Source of the DNA: Coniferiporia sulphurascens
Taxonomy: Eukaryota; Basidiomycota; Agaricomycetes; Hymenochaetales; Hymenochaetaceae
NCBI GenBank assembly: GCA_002794785.1
Contig: NBBA01000019.1
Location: 124,001 to 188,000 of the forward strand
DNA length: 64,000 nucleotides
Direction of reading: 5' to 3'
This document shows positions 20,516 through 33,018 of this stretch, piece by piece. How positions within the stretch are numbered: the first letter of the stretch is position 1; every line of letters begins with the position of its first letter. Both the position numbers and the translations under genes were made by a program. Below the pieces are notes generated by a model. That model was not told the DNA's origin, searched no databases, and was given only the letters and a program-made list of their open reading frames with translations.

Positions 20516-23500
20516 GACGGGAATATCGACGTGTTAAACGGAGTAAATACAACGTGAGTCGGCGAAAGTGTGCGATCTGTGTAAAGGCTATTGAGGGCGA
20601 AGTCCTTCGTCAGCTTCCTCCCCACACAGGTTCTTCTGCGCTCACCGTCCCTGCGCCAGCGAGTAAATAATGACGAGGCTGGGCTCGATGAAGGACGAAA
20701 GGGAAGGTCGTATAAAAGGGAGAGTGAAGAAAACAGTGGTGAAAAGCGAGGTCAGTGACCAGTCAATGGAAGAAAGAGACAAGAACTGGACCCAACTCAT
20801 GAGGGATGCGCAATGACTATCCGACCCCGCGGAGAGACGGAATGAATTGAATTTGCCGAATAGCCGCTTCGTTAATGGTTACCAAGGCCGATTTTAAGGG
20901 CGCGGGGGTAATAGTTTGAGGCGAAGTTACCATCCAACCGGTGATCTGCAATGCCCAATCACACGCAAATCTGACCCTTTTCGGCGTCTGGGGACCCACC
21001 TGAAGGAAATAAATAGTAACTTCAATGGCTTCGAATTTTCACGAGAAAAAGCCGATTCCCGGTCAACCGTGATGTCACACGACCTGTGCTATATAATTCC
21101 CAATCTGTAAATCGGGCCTCGCAACAAAAACGTTAATAGGATGCACTAGGTGAAGCTTGCACCCTTCCGTCCGCTTGAACGGTCTCGGCATCTGAGCATG
21201 TTATTTGGGCAATGTGTCACCTCGCAGCCAAGAAGCATACTTACTGAGATAAATGGAATGTCCTCAACTCCTTGGCGTTGATCTCGGGCTCGGAGATAAA
21301 CGAAAGGAAGGTGATATAAGCGTCGGCATCGACTGACTCCGAAGAATCCGAGTACGGATGTAATCATGCGCTGTTCTGTTCTTAGGCTTGATGTGTGAAT
21401 ATTGTGTTACCTGAGAAAGTGGGCGTCCATTTCCGATGACCCTTACCTATTTTGACACCTTCTGTAGGGATGTGAGCGCCGGAGGGACATATAGAGGCGC
21501 AAATGTGAGAGTACGTTGTACTCGAAGGAGGTTACAGTCGATCATGGAGACTTGAAGATTCTGTGAGATGTGTACTGCGTGACGCACCGCACCACAGCCG
21601 CCATCGTGTCACCAAGCTGTAGCGGACTCTACGGGGAGGCGAGGTGACGTTTTCAATCATCGGCGGAGCGGCGGATAGAGGCAGGTAATGAAGCCGAAGG
21701 CTCGCTATGCAGTCGGGGGATCAGAGTCTATTGAGCCTTTTCAGCTGGCTAGAGTCTCGTACTCGGCCGCCTCCATACAGTCGTGTCTAATTTTGCTCTA
21801 TGCTTCACGAGCGGGGTACGTCAATATCACCTCGATGGCGACGGTCGCGGTTTACTTGTATATTCTTAGTGTAGAACCGTGGAATTAGTGCGTTGCAAAT
21901 GCATAATTAGACGCACCTAGAGCCATAGACTGCGCGCCCATCGTTCAACACCTTTTGTCTATTGCCGACAAGGACACGGAAGGGAAGTCCACCCAAACCG
22001 GATAGAAGCGCTATGAAACTGTGTAACAATGACTTTGTACTCTGTAAGAACATCAGCGCATGCTCATATTGCACATACGAGCGAATAAATGAATAAAGTT
22101 GCTAATCCTGTCTATGAAATGAATTCGCATCGGAATCGGATCAAGACAGAAACAGGGCTAGGATGTAAGATGCGTACCCCTAAAACTTGGGCAGTGCTGG
22201 GTTGAACCAGAACAATTCTGGCGGCTCTGACGATGCCGGAGAGCCATGGATAGGGGTAACTAGAGCAACGCCTAAGCCAACAGGTTGGCGTCGAACGGCT
22301 GAGCGGGGGTCAGGTACGATATCGAAAGGCCGCAAGACAGGTCTCAAGTCGCGGAGCTGTCGTATTTCATCAGGACGGAAACCAGCAAAATTCCTTCCTC
22401 GCCGGCTGTGCCTAAAAGCGGAACAAGAATTGAACAAATATGCTCTTCCTAGAGACAACCCTCCTGCAAAAAGAAGGTTTGGCAAAGAAGGCCGGGAGCT
22501 ATCTTTGCACAGACTTCTGAACTTTCTTGACGTTCTCTTCGCGCTACATGCTCCTTAGCTAATAAGGGAATCGCACCTCGGTATCTACCACGGATACTGA
22601 GAAGGTGCAATTTTTTCAAAACTCGTCACACTTTGAAGATCAGCAGGCACAGAACACAGAACGAGTCTCAATTTCAGTGCTTGCAGACTGGTTGAGACCG
22701 TTTTTAGCGACGGATGAAGGGGATCGAACGCGCCGCTGCGGGAAGAAGTAAAGACAGTAGCTAGCAAGAATTTTTCTGAAGACCTGTTAAACTGTGTCCC
22801 ATTCACCTCTACTCCCGGACGCATGGCTGACTATGGGCTCGAATAGGGGAAGGAAATTGTGCACCGTGTAACAGCTGTAGAACTAATGTGGGTCTCTCTG
22901 TCACAAGTCTGACCTTAGACCGTTCTTTAGCGGACGAAATCTGACCAACCTTCTGTTTGAATTTCTTTTTATTTCCTGCTAATGACGCATTTAGTAAACA
23001 CAAGCATGATATGTCGGAAAACCGAGCCTCGCGGTTTAATCACAGTTCTCCCGGGAAACGGCTATGGGTAAGTTCGGTAGGACTGATATCGAAAGACTCA
23101 CGCGTTGCTAGGCCAGAGCACATCATGACGAGTAGACACAAGCAAGGGCCGGATCGTGTTCTGTCTTCGAAAGCAGCGCGAAAAAAAACTGACATCAGAA
23201 TTCCCAGTTTTGGAGATTGTTGCTGCAGAACATATCGGCTTCGAACCAGATGGAACCTAGTTAGAGGGTTCGCCGTCGTTAGCCTATGGTCCCCCAAAAA
23301 TCCTTTATCATGATAGACCGGACCCAACGTATTTTACGGACACGAGCGGACCGCTGCTGATAATAGTCCAAAAGATGCGATCCACGTAGGGTACATGCTA
23401 TACATAACCTGTCTCTGGCGAATATTTGCACCTCGTGGACTCAATTGGTCAAAGACCCATCGCCCGAATGCAGAAGCTTGCAGCAAGAATGAAGACTATA

Positions 23501-24179
23501 CACCCGTGACTAAGGACAAAAAGTGGGGCCAGGTACGATGGTTCCCTTGGGCAGGGAACTGAGCGGCCCGCATAGGCACAACTCAACGTCCCTCGCTGAG
23601 TTATCTTCCTCGCAAGGAGCCTCCTAGTAATCACGAGTCCACTGCCGATATTAAGTCTCGACGACCAGGCACACCAGAATATTCAGATCGGCTTCGTCCG
23701 TAGAGTAATTTGGGGAGAGTCTTGGGGGTTCTTGAGGCACCGACGACTCGGAGCTCAGAAACGATGATAATGGAAACTGTGGTCTCCCAGGACGACGACT
23801 AGTTGAACCGAAGTTTACTCCGGCATTCTCCGAAAACTTTAAACTCCGATATTCCACCTCACGAACATACACTGGCACTTCACCGGAGATTCGGAATCTT
23901 TAGAAGAAAAAGCAGGGGTACACACAGAGCCGTTCCATATACTTCTCGGTTGAAGAAAGCATTCCGCAGTTTGCTGAATGTTCTGGTAGCAGACTCGGAC
24001 ATTTTGTCGATATATTCGTGTATATTCAAACTCCATCATAGTGCATAGTTGCAGTGTAGCTATGGAAAACACATCCACCGGTTACCTGACGGTCGAACTT
24101 CCATACGGACTATGAAGAGAAATGTCTCGGAAGTAAAGAGAAAGTTGTAGTTCCACGCCTGGAGCCATTAATATTTCAA
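20516..24179. other. Gene-poor tract without recognisable genes
   Basis: About 3.7 kb with many short frames, none showing family motifs, codon preference or plausible splice chains. The part nearest 20516 holds the promoter of the secreted protein gene. The part beyond about 23650 contains a minus-strand frame (VREVEYRSLKFSENAG...) that may be the decayed C-terminal tail of the kinase relic to its right. No LTR, LINE tail or tRNA was found. Confidence 0.45.
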
Positions 24180-25640
24180 GTGCTTTCGGGGAGGAGCTTA
24201 AGCACCTCGGATATTGTAGGCCGATCAGCTGGGTCTTCAGCTCAGCGTGACCTTTTCACTGCAGGAATCTCCAGAGACCCAGAGACGCCCATCGAGACCT
24301 CTTTCTCACACATTTTTTCATTAATACACTTCCGTACACCGTCCGGCCTATTCACATTTTTCCCTTCATGTCGACGTATGACCACCTACTATCATATTTC
24401 AGAGACGGAATGTAGCTGTCCACTGTGACTTAATGTCTTGAACAATATCACGAGCGCCTTCAGGAGCCCCACAATCGATGGCCCTCTTGAAGGTAAGGAG
24501 GATTAGAAAGTCCAGTTACCATTAAGATAACATCGGTCCCGCTGATCCCCGCGTCATGTTTTCCTTCGAGTGGGAAGGAAAAAGATAATGGAAACCACCG
24601 CGAGGTGGAAACGCTCGAGAGCTAAGCTGTATTTCGAGACGTCGGAACCAATTACTGTAATATAAAGTTGAGTTTCAGTCAGCAAACTGATCGGGTCGTT
24701 TCGAGCTGACTCAAAAGCATTATCGGGCATATATTTTCCAGAGTCTAACCGTGCTCGAACCATAAAACAGTAATACGATTCCCCACGCACTAAGGTTCGA
24801 CACGAAATCTTAACGGGCCAACCTCGGAAAATGATTTTACACGTAGTTTCCGTTAGTGGTAGCCAGACAATTCAGTAAACAGTCCCGACTCTCGGCGTGT
24901 ATGAAAGTATGCGCATGAAACCAAAATGATTATACTGTAAATAGTGGGAAGCGTATTCAAAAACTACATGCACCAGGCTGAACCGGCACTTTTTGCACAC
25001 CAGCGCTCACCGAGGGAAGAGATGCTGGTATCTCAGAATTATGGTAAGTCGATCGGCCGGAATTTCAGCCCGGCACTTTTCCAGGAGTTTCTTCTGGAAT
25101 TTATCCTTTGCTTCGACATACAGTCAGTTGGGAATCATGCTTTCTGCCCGTGATACAGGTGTTCGCCGGTCATAAGCTATAAATGCAAATTTACAAGTCG
25201 ACTTGGGCTGCCACGATAAATAGGGTCAAAAGTGGCGAAAATAATGAGACTGGCCTCCAGGGAGAGCATGCCGTACTTAGATATGTCTGACTCCGTGGTT
25301 AGGCTATTTCTGAGGGCTTCCTCTGGTGGTAGCCATCTATGGAATTGGTTGGCACCGACGACGGATCCATTGATATTACCTTTGCGTCTTCTACAATCCG
25401 AATTCGTTATAAAAATACTTAAAGTATACGCAAACCGTTGTCCGTTACCCTTATCAGCCCGAATTCAGAGAGAAATGAATCGCACATGTCGTCAATAGAA
25501 ATATTTGGTCGTTGGATTCAGACGTGCCTAGAAAAATATATTCAATGACGAGAAACCTTTTAAAGAGGAGGATGCTTACACCACGTAATACTTTTAGTCC
25601 GAGTGCAATTTTCCGGACCTATGATAGGATTTCGTTCCTT
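24180..25640 (-). pseudogene. Decayed protein kinase
   Basis: Minus-strand pieces of a kinase domain in the right order but broken. They are: a helix resembling VRKIALGLKVL before the catalytic loop; a catalytic-loop region with a stop codon and without HRD; SEFGLIRVTDNGL, where DFG has become EFG; HRWLPPEEALRNS (the APE region); TESDISKYGMLSLEA (subdomain IX); and, after several stops, PADRPTISEVLKLLPES (subdomain XI). The loss of the catalytic Asp, the frame breaks and the stops mark it as a relic. It resembles the TKL-like kinases common in Agaricomycetes. The ends are approximate and the N-lobe is not identifiable. Confidence 0.55.
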
Positions 25641-26302
25641 ATAGAATTTAGAAAAGAGAAAAAAAAAGGGGGTGAACCAAGGCTTAGAACTACCAGCAGC
25701 GTTTCGATTTTTCGGTCACAATTCTGAAATGGTTGGGAACAGATGCTCAGTTGACAGTAGCTTGTGTAATTCCAAGTTGCGGCGACTGAGCGCCCTCGCG
25801 ATCGACGACAACCCGAAAACAAGGGTGTTGTTATCCAAGATTTATTTTTCTGCCAAGGGTAAACTCTAAAACGAGCAGAAAAAATATACCACTGCACCGA
25901 TAGAACAGGAGACTTACAGTACTAGTTTACGTTAACCTTAAGTCAAAAAGGGATATTGCTCGTTACAATAGTTACAATCGTCAAATCAATCTTGATCAGA
26001 TACACTTAAATTCAAAATCACTTTGACCAACTGCAATAATATCCGGAATCTTTATTTGACTTGAAATCATTGTTCTCAACACTGCAATATTGTTTTTCCT
26101 GCCCATATTGTCCCAAATTATAGAAATTCAAACCTTGTTTAGTCAGGCGAGGCTACTCATACAGCCCGTCCAATTTAACATTTGTATCGCCCTCACCAAA
26201 ATGACGACCCTGCATTTCCAGAAGTTATATTATACATTCTTTAAGTTCACTACATTATACTCCTTATCGCACAACGAACCAATAAGAACCAGTAAGGGTA
26301 TA
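25641..26302. other. AT-rich intergenic region
   Basis: About 660 bp, clearly AT-richer than the neighbouring genes, probably holding the unrecognisable N-lobe of the kinase relic and the 3' end of the bleomycin hydrolase transcript. Confidence 0.35.
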
Positions 26303-28114
26303 TCAAGCCAATGATCCCTGCGATAAGTCACATTAATAAAGCGCTTACAACGGAGTATCACAGAAGGAGTGTTACTGCTCACCATAGGGTCCCACGGCGG
26401 CAGTACAACGCTGTTACCCTCCTCGAACACTTTCACAAGTTCACGAGATGCAAGCGCCTTGGGTACGACGACCTGATATACAAACTCGTCGAACCACGCG
26501 TCCGTCATCACGAAGAAACCGCGCTCTCCGGGATCCGGACCCCACGAGTTCTCCACACGGTAACGCACAGGCGCGCCCGTTGCAGCATCGATATGCACAG
26601 CGGTGATCACCATCGCATGCGTCATGCTCGATTCGTTTACCTGCAGACGCTCTGCCTTAGTCAGAGACAGCGAGATCGAAAACGCGTTCTCCAGCGCGGC
26701 CTTGTGTAGGCCGGTGTCCATTATGCCTACGGTACGATCCGAGAACTGGCCGACGTCGCAGCCGAAGAAAACGGGCTGACCCGCCTTGAGCTGCTTCACG
26801 ACTGCCTGCTTCAGGTCGGCGCTCTTTGTGTTGACATCTGGAAGACCATACTTAGATATATGCGCAAGAAGCAATTGATATAGGCTTACACAGGACCGGA
26901 CGACCGCCCCAGATATTCCCCAGACTGTCGACGGTGTAGAGTTTCTTGTACTCATTGCGCGGGTCGTTGATAAGAGAGAATGATTCTGAGGGCTATTTAA
27001 GCTGCATGAGAGTCTACTCCAAAAATAGTTAGATGAAGTGTGCGTACCGGATACTGCTTCGAGCTGAGCATCTTGTAGAACTCGATAGGAGTGCCGGACC
27101 AGGACTTGGGTTTGCCATCCTTATCGTAGTAGTCCCACGTGAAGCGACCTGTGGGGAGTGGCGGCACACCGAGGGTCGCTGTCATAATTGTCCAGACCTC
27201 AGACATGAGCTCTTCCTTCTTCGCACGCACGGTGCTAAGGATAGACGACTCGTCCGCGTATGAGGTTGCACGGAGGGAAGCGACAAGTCGGCGGAGGATA
27301 AGCGCGTGTTCACGAAGTTTGAGCTTGAGCAGTGTGTTGAGGTTCTTGGAGGCCGACGAGGAGAAGGACTCGGGATAGATGGGTTGCGGTACGACACCGT
27401 ACGTCTGTGAGTAGGTAAGTACAGAATTCCTAACTTAAGCGCGCATACATGCCTCCAGAAGGTTAACGGCCATGTCCCATTGCCCGCCGTCTGAGATGAG
27501 GTCGCCCGATATGTGGTTCACAAATCGGTCATCAAGGGGAAGGTCGGCGTTCTTGATCGACAGCTCCAAGTAGTAGTTGGACTTGTTCAGTTTGTCCCAA
27601 AAGAAAAGGTAGGACTGGCGTGCCAGTGAGATTTCTTCAGTAATACTGAATAAACGGAGACTCGTACCTGCGAAAGCTGGAACTCCTTAAGGTCGAGCTT
27701 CTGCATAATGCTGTAGCGCAGTACATTGGTCGTTGCGAAGAGCCAGCAGCGACCGCTCGATTTCTGGTTTGTGATTGGGTCTGTCTTAAAGTCGAGCTGG
27801 AGATTGAAGACGTGCGCGTCGGCAATGCGCGCAGGACGCGACGCGAGCGCGGTCTGGAAGTCGGTGTCTACAAGGATGGTGCGAGCGAGCTGGATCTTGG
27901 GATCCTTCGCCGCCTTATCCTCCCACCCGTCGACATTCTTGAGCGAAATCGCGCCGTCGTCGGACAGAGGCTCACCGAGTCTCGTCGACGCGAGGCTGCT
28001 GGAGAGCTCGCTGACCGATTTCTCGGAGAACGACGACGCGTCCGACTTGCTAGGCGACGACGACAACGGCTGAGCGGCACTTTCACGCTGGGGAGTCGAC
28101 ATTGAGGAGCCCAT
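26303..28114 (-). CDS. blh1: Bleomycin hydrolase (C1B cysteine protease)
   Basis: 512 aa from exons 28114-27668, 27614-27453, 27404-27048, 26992-26890, 26837-26383 and a 15-nt last exon 26317-26303 (GSLA-stop). It is a cytosolic papain-fold aminopeptidase, a hexameric barrel in yeast Gal6/Blh1. The catalytic triad is visible: Cys in SSGRCWLFATTNV (about residue 121), His in MTHAMVITAVH and Asn in VENSWGPDP. NIWGGRPVLY and DVGQFSDRT are also typical. Intron 2 (27452-27405) has a GC donor. The chosen start gives MGSSMSTP, a possible N-myristoylation signal; an upstream in-frame ATG at 28162 would abolish it. The gene is complete. Confidence 0.93.
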
Positions 28115-29254
28115 TGTGGCAAAAGACGCAACTAAGAGTTCGCATGGTGAGCTGATACGCACTCTTATAGCAGAGGTGAAGCCACGTACTCGGCGGCCAT
28201 ATGCTCGTAGATAAGTCGAAATAGAAACACTCTGATTGGTTGCTTAGGTGCGTCACGCTCATGTCACACTTCCTAGTCTTGTGGATTAATATTGTGACTG
28301 ACGCGACACAAGTCACACAACATGACCATGCAAACTTTAAACGTCCCCCAGGCTATCGGTTGTTTGCTATTAAAATATTAGATCTGTCAACGAATGCGCA
28401 CACATTCGTTGACAATGCTATAATTAACAACATGGTCATAAGACCAATAACACAATACTAAGATTCGTCGTGCCGGGTTTTGCTAGCATAAGATGGGAAC
28501 GTAAAAAGGCTTACGTTAAGAGTAAGGCACAGAAAACGTAATATCGAGCACAAAAATGCATAAGCCAGAGAGCGGCAAACACAAAACGAGAGACATAAAG
28601 TCAACTTACGCGAGGTAGATGACGAGAAGTAATCAAGTTGAAAAGAAAACGCAAAATCGGAAAGACAAAAAAAAGAAACTTAAACAGCCGCGGTTCGGCA
28701 GGCCCTTAAAAAGAGGGCCCGCACGTTTCGCTTAGGGCAGTTATCAAGCCGCCTAACTACCTAAAGCGGGAACATTGTGGGAACAGATTACGTAATTAAA
28801 GTGACAACTAGCCTACCCCACACTTTTCAGCTTCAAACCATCTGTATACCGCGTCCAAATCCAAGGCTCATCACTCTACAGATGCCTTAGCTCACCGCGA
28901 TACCTGAAGACATTATCAATGAGTTTTAGCGCTGGTGATCTATCTTGAGCTTGAAAAAGTAATTATCTTTAGATTTAGGGGGAAGACATGGTAGCCCAGG
29001 CATGTATCTCCCGAGGATGATACTCGTTGACGACAGCGGACAAAGGTCCGCTATCTTATAAATTTTATTATCTGTCCTCACGTAATACGCATTTCTGACT
29101 ACTATTGAGCCATGTACCGCTGCGCGCAAAGCCATCCACAGATGATAGCTTGCATTCGTATAAAAGGCGTCACGCTCGAGCACTAAAATATCAGCTACTA
29201 GACTCATTCCAAGAAACACTCTCAAAGCTCGCAGTTTACTTACTCTCTCCTACA
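28115..29254. other. Divergent promoter region
   Basis: About 1.1 kb between bleomycin hydrolase (minus) and the CmcJ-like gene (plus). It is AT-rich, with a small inverted repeat near 28700-28722 (GGCCC..GGGCC around an A-rich loop). No gene or RNA is recognised. Confidence 0.4.
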
Positions 29255-30217
29255 ATGACCACCGCCGGAGTACTCACCTCGCACGACGTCCATACGTCTC
29301 TTAATTACTACACTCCCGTCGACGACGAGGCGCCGTTCCAGTACATCCAAGACCCACCTGCGGGATCACCAAAGCACAATATCGGGACCGAGACCCGTCC
29401 TGCGGTCATCCACGACGTGCGTGGCAAGGAGGATACCGTCAGTCTGGACAAGACTGGCTTCCAATTCGTGAAGCACGCAAGCGCGGAAACCGAGTTCCTC
29501 GATGAGGAGCGCATCCGCACCGTGTACTACAAGGAAACCGAAGAGCTTCTCAAGCGCGAGACTGGCTCTAAGCGCATCTTCATCTTCGACCACACTATTA
29601 GGTGAGCCAACAGTAACGAGGGCGATAGGAAAAGCGCATTGATTCTAACAAACGCATATACGGAATAGGCGCAATTACACCGGAGTTCCTGAAGACGCGA
29701 AGGGCGTCAAAAGGCCCACCGTAAGTCACGATATCGTAAATTTCTTGCCCATTATCTAACCATTCGTATCTTCCAGGATCATGCCCATGTAGACCAAACG
29801 TTCGACGCGTCAGTCGCGCGTGTGCACAGGCACTTAGGCGAGGACGCAGACCGGCTTCTGAAGGGACGTGTGCGCCTTATTAACGTCTGGCGTCCGATCG
29901 CGAACCCGGTCGCTCACAGGCCCTTGGCACTTGCAGACTGGCGCACACTCGACGCTCTGCGTGACCTCGTTCCCGTGCGCCTCATCTACCCAGACCGATT
30001 CAGCGGCTCGTTCGTGGTCAGGTACAGCCCAAAGCTGCAGTGGCACTACCTGAGCGACCAGCGGCCGGACGAGGTGACGCTGATCAAGTGCTTTGACTCA
30101 GACGAAAACAAGGCGCGTCCGACTCCTCACACCGCGTTCGTGGACTCGACGAGCCCTGCGAGCGCGCCGGAGAGGCAGTCGATTGAAGTAAGGGCACTTG
30201 TATTTGACTTGGAGTAG
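29255..30217 (+). CDS. CmcJ/AsaB-type hydroxylase/desaturase-like protein
   Basis: 279 aa from exons 29255-29601, 29669-29720 and 29777-30217. The order and motifs fit the CmcJ/AsaB/GA4-desaturase family of fungal proteins: an N-terminal block with TSLNYYTPVDDEAPF, FIFDHTIRRN, the conserved DHAHVDQTFD, GRVRLINVWRPIANPVAH, and a C-terminal W-H-Y-L/EVTLIKCFDS block. Members are linked to oxidative tailoring of secondary metabolites, but many are free-standing in fungi, and no biosynthetic core gene is nearby here. The reaction cannot be assigned. Confidence 0.85.
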
Positions 30218-30658
30218 ATGGACGGGACAAGCTCTATGAGCAGAGAAATAACAAATTTGCAATTATGCTATCAACGAGTAACCTGCGTTGGTTTTTGTTT
30301 TTTGTTCGCGTCTGTGTTTTTTAAACTATGGAACACTGCATGATATGGTCGAATCGAACTTATCCAGCGTGCGACCACCAGAATCGACGAGCATTCCTCA
30401 TTTTTAAGACAATATTTCAAGGGATTCTCCTGAATTATGAGACCATAGAGCCTTTGTTTTCCATCGAGACTCGCTCGTGCCAAGGTTCTTTTGTGGTCCA
30501 CAACATTGAGGTGTATTTGAGCCGCCCCAATTGACGGAAATGGTAATGATTCTTACCTACCATATGCAATTCTTGAAGTAAGAAACTCGGAAGACAGGGG
30601 TAATCTCACATAAGCCATAGCTTTCTTTTCTGGTCCCGAGATATTAACTTGAAGGAGC
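30218..30658. other. Intergenic region left of the LINE
   Basis: About 440 bp. Before the LINE inserted, its right part was contiguous with 37703 and was therefore the promoter of the acyl-CoA thioesterase now at 37709. Confidence 0.5.
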
Positions 30659-30672
30659 AGTAGACTGTGTTC
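30659..30672. repeat. Target-site duplication of the LINE, left copy
   Basis: AGTAGACTGTGTTC, repeated exactly at 37689-37702. A 14-bp perfect duplication is typical of target-primed reverse transcription and fixes both LINE ends. Confidence 0.95.
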
Positions 30673-30732
30673 CATCCTCCTTGTCCTCTAACCACCACCA
30701 TCTAGGTAGTCTTTACGAGCACTCTGCCCTCT

Positions 30733-33018
30733 ATGTCTGATCAACAACAACAAGAACAACAACCCCCCTGTCCCATCGACGAGACCTTCCACGCCCCCAC
30801 TGTTTCTACACGGGGCGGTATGCGTTCTCTTCGTGGTCGAGGGACCGACTCAATGCCTCCTCCGGGAACGGTCGCGGCTCGCTCCTCCTCGTTCTCGGGG
30901 TCGATCTCGAGCTTCGCCCGTGCGCCTCCGGTTCCACCAAAAATCCTCCCCACAGTGTCCCCACTGGCGGTGGAGATCACGTCTCGCCAACCCTTTCACC
31001 CACCGTCCCGCACCAGTTCTGTTGCGAGCGACTGAGGAACTGACCAGGTTATGGCCTCCATCTTTCGCCCGGCTACCCCGGGCCTCCCCCTATCAGGGGC
31101 TATTTCAGGCGAAACCCTCTTTTCTGGGGGTCAACCCAGCCTCCCCTCTCTTTTGGCCCCTGCTCCGCAGGCCCCCCAATCCACCTCAGCCTCCATGTGG
31201 GCGAAGTATACTCTCCCCACTGTCGAGGCCTCCAGTCTCGTTGAGCCTGCCTCCCCTACCACGCCCCCTGGTGGTGGTGGGATGGCTCCCCGTGTAGACG
31301 AAACCCCTCGTGGGCCATCCCGCCCTGTGTCTGCAGCCATCTTGTCCCTGGACTCCGACTCAGAAATGTCAGAAGCCGGTGCTCTTGATGACCAGGCCTC
31401 CTCAGCTTCTGCGCGGAAAAAGCGCAAATCCACCGTCACCCCAGCGCCCATGTCTCCACAGTCATTAGCGCTGCAGGTCCCCCTTCTCCGGCTGGCCGCT
31501 ACTACCGCTATGCGCGCCTCCCATGAACTTCTCGCTCTCGGGAAAACGACCGCTAACTCGGCCGCCCCGACAGCTGCCCTCCTCGGAGAGATCGCCTTCG
31601 CGGTGTCGTCTCTCAATCGTGCTTTGGTCCAGGAGGATCCTCTCGCACAATCTAGCACAACGCAGGCCTTTCGGGCAGCGGCGGGTCCCCATCTCAGCAC
31701 GGCCCTCGACCCTGCCACCCCTCTCGCCCAGCCCCAATCCTCCCAGACTGTAGCTAGCCTCCCCCCTCCTCCCTCCCTGCCACAGCAGATGGTGCAGGTC
31801 ATGTCTGACCTCACGCGCCAAATGGCTTTCATGATGCAGCGGATGGACGCCCTCGAACGCCCCCCCCCACGCTCCACGGGGGTCGGGTCCGCCCCCTCCG
31901 GAGACAAGAAAGGGAAGGGTAAAGCCAACCCCAGTACTGCCCCTCCTCCATCACAAGGACCTTCGGGCCCTTCTAACCTCACTGCCGGGTCCACCTTGCC
32001 GACACCTGTCACTCCAGGTCTTGCCACGGGTGGGGCTACCCCTGCCACTGTCCCTGCTACTGCAGCACCAGTGTCGACAGGGGCCCCCACTTCTGCTAGC
32101 GCTGTGAAACAAGAGCCGAAGCGTGCAGTCCTCCCGGTTATCCGTACCATTACGGACCCGACCCTCGCCATCCGCTTCCATGGAGCCCCCCCCCCTGCTG
32201 AAGCGCGCCCCACCGACTCCCAGACGACTATTAACGTCAGGACTGCCCTCTCACACTTTCCCACTGCGGCCAAACTGGTCGTACGTGCTGCCCATTGGAA
32301 CGACTGAGGCAATTGCTTCGTTACGTTCGCTCACAACACTCACGTTCCTACTATGAACAGCGTGAAGGAAGTTGTGATGGCAGCCGTGCAAAGCGTTTAC
32401 CCCGCTACAGTCTCCCAGCTCGTCTCCTGGGCCTGCCTCCAGATTGCTGAAGTCCCCACGTGCATGTCGCTGGGCCTTCCCGCCTTTACGGTGGCCGAAC
32501 TCCAATCGGAATTCCGTGCCGCCAACCCTCACCTCCTCTCACTCCCAATGACGCTGGAGCCCGACTGGACCCGGGCCTATGCTCTCTTGGGCGAGGACGT
32601 CCTGTCAGCCCCTATCGCCTTCTCTTTTGAAGACCCTACGGGTGCACGCTCTGCGGCCATCCTCTCCACACCGAGGAACCGCGTAGTTTACATGTTCAGA
32701 CGCCGGCTTAAACTGGTAGCCCGCCGTGACCTCCCCCGCCTCATGCAGTGCACTAAGTGCGCAGCATTAGGCCACCTTGTCCAGAACTGCAGGAACCGTC
32801 CTTGGGCGTGCCTTATCTGTGCTGGCCGTCATCGTACTGATGACCACCGCATGCGCTGCCCAGGATGTGTACGGGATGCCCTTCCAGCCTCCTCCCCCTG
32901 CACCCACCCCCCTAAATGCTCAAACTGTTCCGGCGAACACCGCGCCGACTCTTCTAGCTGCCCCAAACAGCGTGGCCGTGCCCGTTCCTCTTTCGCCCCA
33001 CCCCCGGCTGATGAGTAG
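30733..33018 (+). pseudogene. LINE ORF1 (gag-like, CCHC zinc knuckles), two in-frame TGA codons
   Basis: One frame of about 760 codons, interrupted by TGA at 31033-31035 and 32305-32307. The N-terminal two thirds is Pro/Ser/Ala-rich. The C-terminal part has an RRM-like region and three cysteine clusters: CTKCAALGHLVQNC, CLICAGRHRTDDHRMRC and CSNCSGEHRADSSSC. ORF1 proteins bind the element's RNA and act as chaperones. At 32305 the context is HWND-stop-GNCFVTF, where related proteins have Arg before GN; a CGA codon would give this by one C-to-T change. No TAA or TAG stops and no frameshift are seen. Confidence 0.88.

Noticed and set aside
22187..22558. Plus-strand frame of about 123 codons in the gene-poor tract
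   Set aside because: Arg/Lys-rich, no motif, a similarly open frame on the opposite strand, and no splice partner; not supported as a gene.
20516..26302. A Starship-type or other giant element filling the gene-poor tract
   Set aside because: No tyrosine recombinase, terminal repeats or cargo genes were seen; only a kinase relic.
31131..32312. Long minus-strand reading frame (about 390 codons) opposite LINE ORF1
   Set aside because: It mirrors the GC-rich ORF1 coding strand; its low-complexity translation has no motif, whereas the plus strand has coherent gag/CCHC features.
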